From NIOZ-UU35 sp964344175 (lineage in GTDB: Bacteria; Chloroflexota; Anaerolineae; Anaerolineales; UBA11858), in assembly GCA_964344175.1 (NCBI GenBank), contig CAYFMI010000018.1:1-57668 (forward strand): DNA of 57,668 nucleotides, written 5' to 3'. Below the pieces are notes generated by a model that ran no database searches, was not told where the DNA came from, and was given only the letters and a program-made list of their open reading frames with translations. Below, piece by piece: positions 55,493 to 57,668 of this stretch. Both the position numbers and the translations under genes were made by a program. The stretch's first letter is position 1, and each line of letters starts with the position of its first letter.

Positions 55493-57668
55493 ATGAACCC
55501 CCCCCTCGATTTAGAATTTCCAGCAGATTTAGAACAGTATCTGCCTCCTGATCTGTGGCGCAAACTATCCAGTGGTGAACCTCAGCGCAGGTTATTGATC
55601 CAGGCCCTCGATCGGTTGCGTTCATTGGTTTATCTGATTTCCACGTTGATTCCCAGCAATCTGGCGCAGGAGAAAATCAGGCAGCCTGTCCCAGGCCTGG
55701 TAAGTGGGGAATGCCTCGCCGGGAGTCTGCTTTTCGCCGATGTGAGTGGTTTCACCGCCTTATCGGAACGTTTAGCGGTATTAGGGCCTGAGGGCGCCGA
55801 GCGCCTGACCGGCAAGATGAATGAATACTTCACAGCTATGCTCAGGGTTGTCGCTTCGTCCGGGGGGATCTTGCTAAAATTTGCCGGGGATGCGTTGCTG
55901 GTTTATTTCCCAGAACAGGAACATCATCAACATGCCCTATGGGCAGTGCGGGCCGGCATGCGCATGCTGCGCGAAATTGAAGGCTTTTCGAGTATTGAGT
56001 CAGCTATGGAGAACAGCCGCTTGCGCATGAAGGTTGGCGTATCCACCGGAGAGTTCTTAGCAGCCAGCATAGGCTCAGCGAAACGCATGGAATACGTTAT
56101 TCTGGGGGATGCTGTAACGCAAACAATGACTGCCGAAGGGGTATTAACTGGCCCTGGACAGCTTGTCATCAATCAAACCACAGCCGATTATCTGGATCCG
56201 TCCTTTGTATTGAAAGATGCTGCGGAAGGCTTTTATCGGGTAGTTTTAAACCCCGACCAGGACCTGAGCAGTTTTGAAATCAAAGCAGAAAAGCGCCGCG
56301 CCCGAGGTGCAATTCCTTTGGATGCAAGCCCGCAGGCTCTGGTTGCGCACATGGAAGAGACACTTGCGCAAATTCACGCTCTGTCTCCATATATTGCCGA
56401 TGAGCTAGTGGAACGGATCATTGCTCACGCCCAACAGCGCAGAGTCGAAAGTGAATTTTTAACGGCCTCAGTGCTTTTCTGCAACTTCACCGGCTTCGAT
56501 GATCTATTGTCGATGTGGGGAAAAGATGGTGTTTCGCGAGTCACCCATCTCCTCAGCGCATATTTTAATACGGTGAGTGATATTATCACTCGCCATGGGG
56601 GCATTGTCGCGCGTATTGACCCTTATCGCAAAGGCACAAAGTTGCTGGCTCTGTTTGGCGCGCCAATCAGCCACCAAGATGACCCTCTGCGAGCGGTGAG
56701 AACTGCCTTTACAATGAATGTGGAACTCACACAATTGAATGAACGCTGGCAAAAGAAATTCGCTCATCACCTGTTGTCCAATATCCACCACCCGTTAATC
56801 CAGCATCACATTGGGATTACCGTTGGGAAGACCTTTGCCGGTCAGGTTGGCTCATCCACACGGCGCGAATATACCGTTATGGGTGATGATGTCAACCTAT
56901 CAGCCCGTTTGATGGGCGCAGCCGAGGCGGGGCAGATTCTTATCAGCCAGTCCGTAAAAGAGAAAATTAGCGATTTTTTCTTTTTCACGGCTTTGTCGCC
57001 CATAACCGTGAAAGGCAAGCAGAAAGCAATCCCTATTTTTCAAGTAGATGGCCCTCGCACCGATACATTACTGAATAGAGTACACCAACGAAATCACATT
57101 ATTGGCCGTGATAGGCAACAGGCTGAATGCGAGAAAGTTCTACGCCAGATTTTGGGGGGCGAGAGCGCCTGGCTGACCATTCAGGGTTTGGCAGGGATTG
57201 GTAAAAGCCATCTGGCGGATACCTTGTTGCAAAAAGCAATCACCCAGGGAGCAAGGGTGCTGCCATACCAATGCAATTCCTATAACGCCGAAATATCCTA
57301 TGCTTGCTGGAGCGGGGTATTAAGATCCTTGACTGGAATTACTTCCGCCGACCCCATGCTGCTTCGGAAAGAGAAGTTGCAAAACCTGATTCTGGATTTT
57401 GAACTTTCTGGTCAATCGGTGCCGCACCTGGCGAAATTGGTGGGATTATCCCCCCGTGATATTTCGGATTTACCGTACAAACTTCAGGGGGAAGATGTTC
57501 CCGATGACGATACCAACATCTTCGCGGACATTGTCAGCGGAAAAAAAATGCGCCGGCGGGGCCGCGCCTCGGATGAATTGAGCCAGCTTGAATTGGGAGT
57601 AAATCTTAAAGTCAGTCAAATGGGATTTCATATCCCATCAAAGCTGACGCCTAAAGAACAGGATCAAT
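55493..57668 (+). CDS. Two-domain class III adenylate/guanylate cyclase with ATPase module, 3' truncated by window
   Basis: From ATG 55493 the frame stays open for 725 codons to the window end. The first cyclase homology domain (about residues 75-230) has LLFADVSGFTALSERL, KFAGDALLVYF and VGVSTGEFLAASIGSAKRME. The second (about 320-510) has VLFCNFTGFDDLLSMWG, KGTKLLALFGAP and TVGKTFAGQVGSSTRREYTV, with metal-binding residues partly altered (CNFTGF for DxxGF; DPYRKGTKL for KxxGDxx). A P-loop ATPase module follows (GLAGIGKSHL, about 568-577). The paired domains likely form one active site at their interface. Ribosome binding site GGAG is 12 bases upstream. C-terminal domains, often TPR repeats, lie outside the window. 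Confidence 0.88.
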   Translation, partial: MNPPLDLEFPADLEQYLPPDLWRKLSSGEPQRRLLIQALDRLRSLVYLISTLIPSNLAQEKIRQPVPGLVSGECLAGSLLFADVSGFTALSERLAVLGPEGAERLTGKMNEYFTAMLRVVASSGGILLKFAGDALLVYFPEQEHHQHALWAVRAGMRMLREIEGFSSIESAMENSRLRMKVGVSTGEFLAASIGSAKRMEYVILGDAVTQTMTAEGVLTGPGQLVINQTTADYLDPSFVLKDAAEGFYRVVLNPDQDLSSFEIKAEKRRARGAIPLDASPQALVAHMEETLAQIHALSPYIADELVERIIAHAQQRRVESEFLTASVLFCNFTGFDDLLSMWGKDGVSRVTHLLSAYFNTVSDIITRHGGIVARIDPYRKGTKLLALFGAPISHQDDPLRAVRTAFTMNVELTQLNERWQKKFAHHLLSNIHHPLIQHHIGITVGKTFAGQVGSSTRREYTVMGDDVNLSARLMGAAEAGQILISQSVKEKISDFFFFTALSPITVKGKQKAIPIFQVDGPRTDTLLNRVHQRNHIIGRDRQQAECEKVLRQILGGESAWLTIQGLAGIGKSHLADTLLQKAITQGARVLPYQCNSYNAEISYACWSGVLRSLTGITSADPMLLRKEKLQNLILDFELSGQSVPHLAKLVGLSPRDISDLPYKLQGEDVPDDDTNIFADIVSGKKMRRRGRASDELSQLELGVNLKVSQMGFHIPSKLTPKEQDQ

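Overview
The window looks like a chromosome segment of an uncultured, probably anaerobic or facultative bacterium of the Chloroflexota (Anaerolineae type). That placement is an inference. It rests on the acidic AEEP-rich lipoprotein linkers, the mix of Hdr-like, 2-oxoacid:ferredoxin oxidoreductase and corrinoid methyltransferase genes, the PSP1 and NuoCD proteins, and the multi-domain cyclase. No rRNA, tRNA, CRISPR array or intact insertion sequence was found.

Positions 1-14509 (minus strand) form a one-carbon and amine catabolic cluster. In transcription order it has a HAAT/branched-chain-type ABC transporter (a binding lipoprotein with two tandem binding domains, then LivG, LivF, LivH, LivM), a sarcosine-oxidase-like flavoprotein, a non-pyrrolysine MttB-family methyltransferase, an HcnABC/opine-oxidase-like trio, a methyl-transfer protein acting on tetrahydrofolate, a GntR regulator, and the first 13 codons of a corrinoid protein cut by the window edge. 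Together these parts can import a methylated amine or amino acid, move a methyl group through a corrinoid protein to tetrahydrofolate, and oxidise the remaining N-methyl amino acid. Two promoters in the cluster share the 12-mer TTCTGATATATT, a candidate operator. Directly beside it, on the plus strand, a cobalamin riboswitch with a terminator controls a BtuCD-type importer (14638-16737).

Positions 16725-33090 are mostly housekeeping and energy genes. They include a P-loop protein, a SufR-like regulator divergent from a nuoB-nuoCD-nuoI-mrp operon with a consensus promoter, palindrome and leader hairpin, a PSP1 protein, an M20 amidohydrolase, a GntR regulator with a two-subunit 2-oxoacid:ferredoxin oxidoreductase, an ArsR-type regulator with a 56-residue partner gene, and a squalene/phytoene-synthase plus geranylgeranyl-reductase pair.

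Positions 33113-44547 (minus strand) hold a small cysteine protein and hpt, then the most striking cluster: korD-korA-(broken four-helix gene)-korB-korC, a 1161-residue protein resembling a fused QmoA+QmoB (HdrA-HdrA-MvhD), an HdrC-HdrB-like protein, a DUF4332 protein, and etfA-etfB. The gene set suggests a soluble complex joining a 2-oxoacid oxidoreductase, Hdr-type flavin chemistry and an electron transfer flavoprotein. This is the best candidate for an undescribed system.

Positions 44788-57668 carry surface and signalling genes: a von Willebrand A protein with a large insertion, a small zinc-type protein and methylglyoxal synthase, a DUF885 lipoprotein, a lipoprotein with two esterase domains, and a plus-strand cluster of an NTT/MFS-like membrane protein, GNAT protein, output-less HAMP sensor, cyclic-nucleotide-binding protein and a two-domain class III cyclase with an ATPase module that runs off the right edge.
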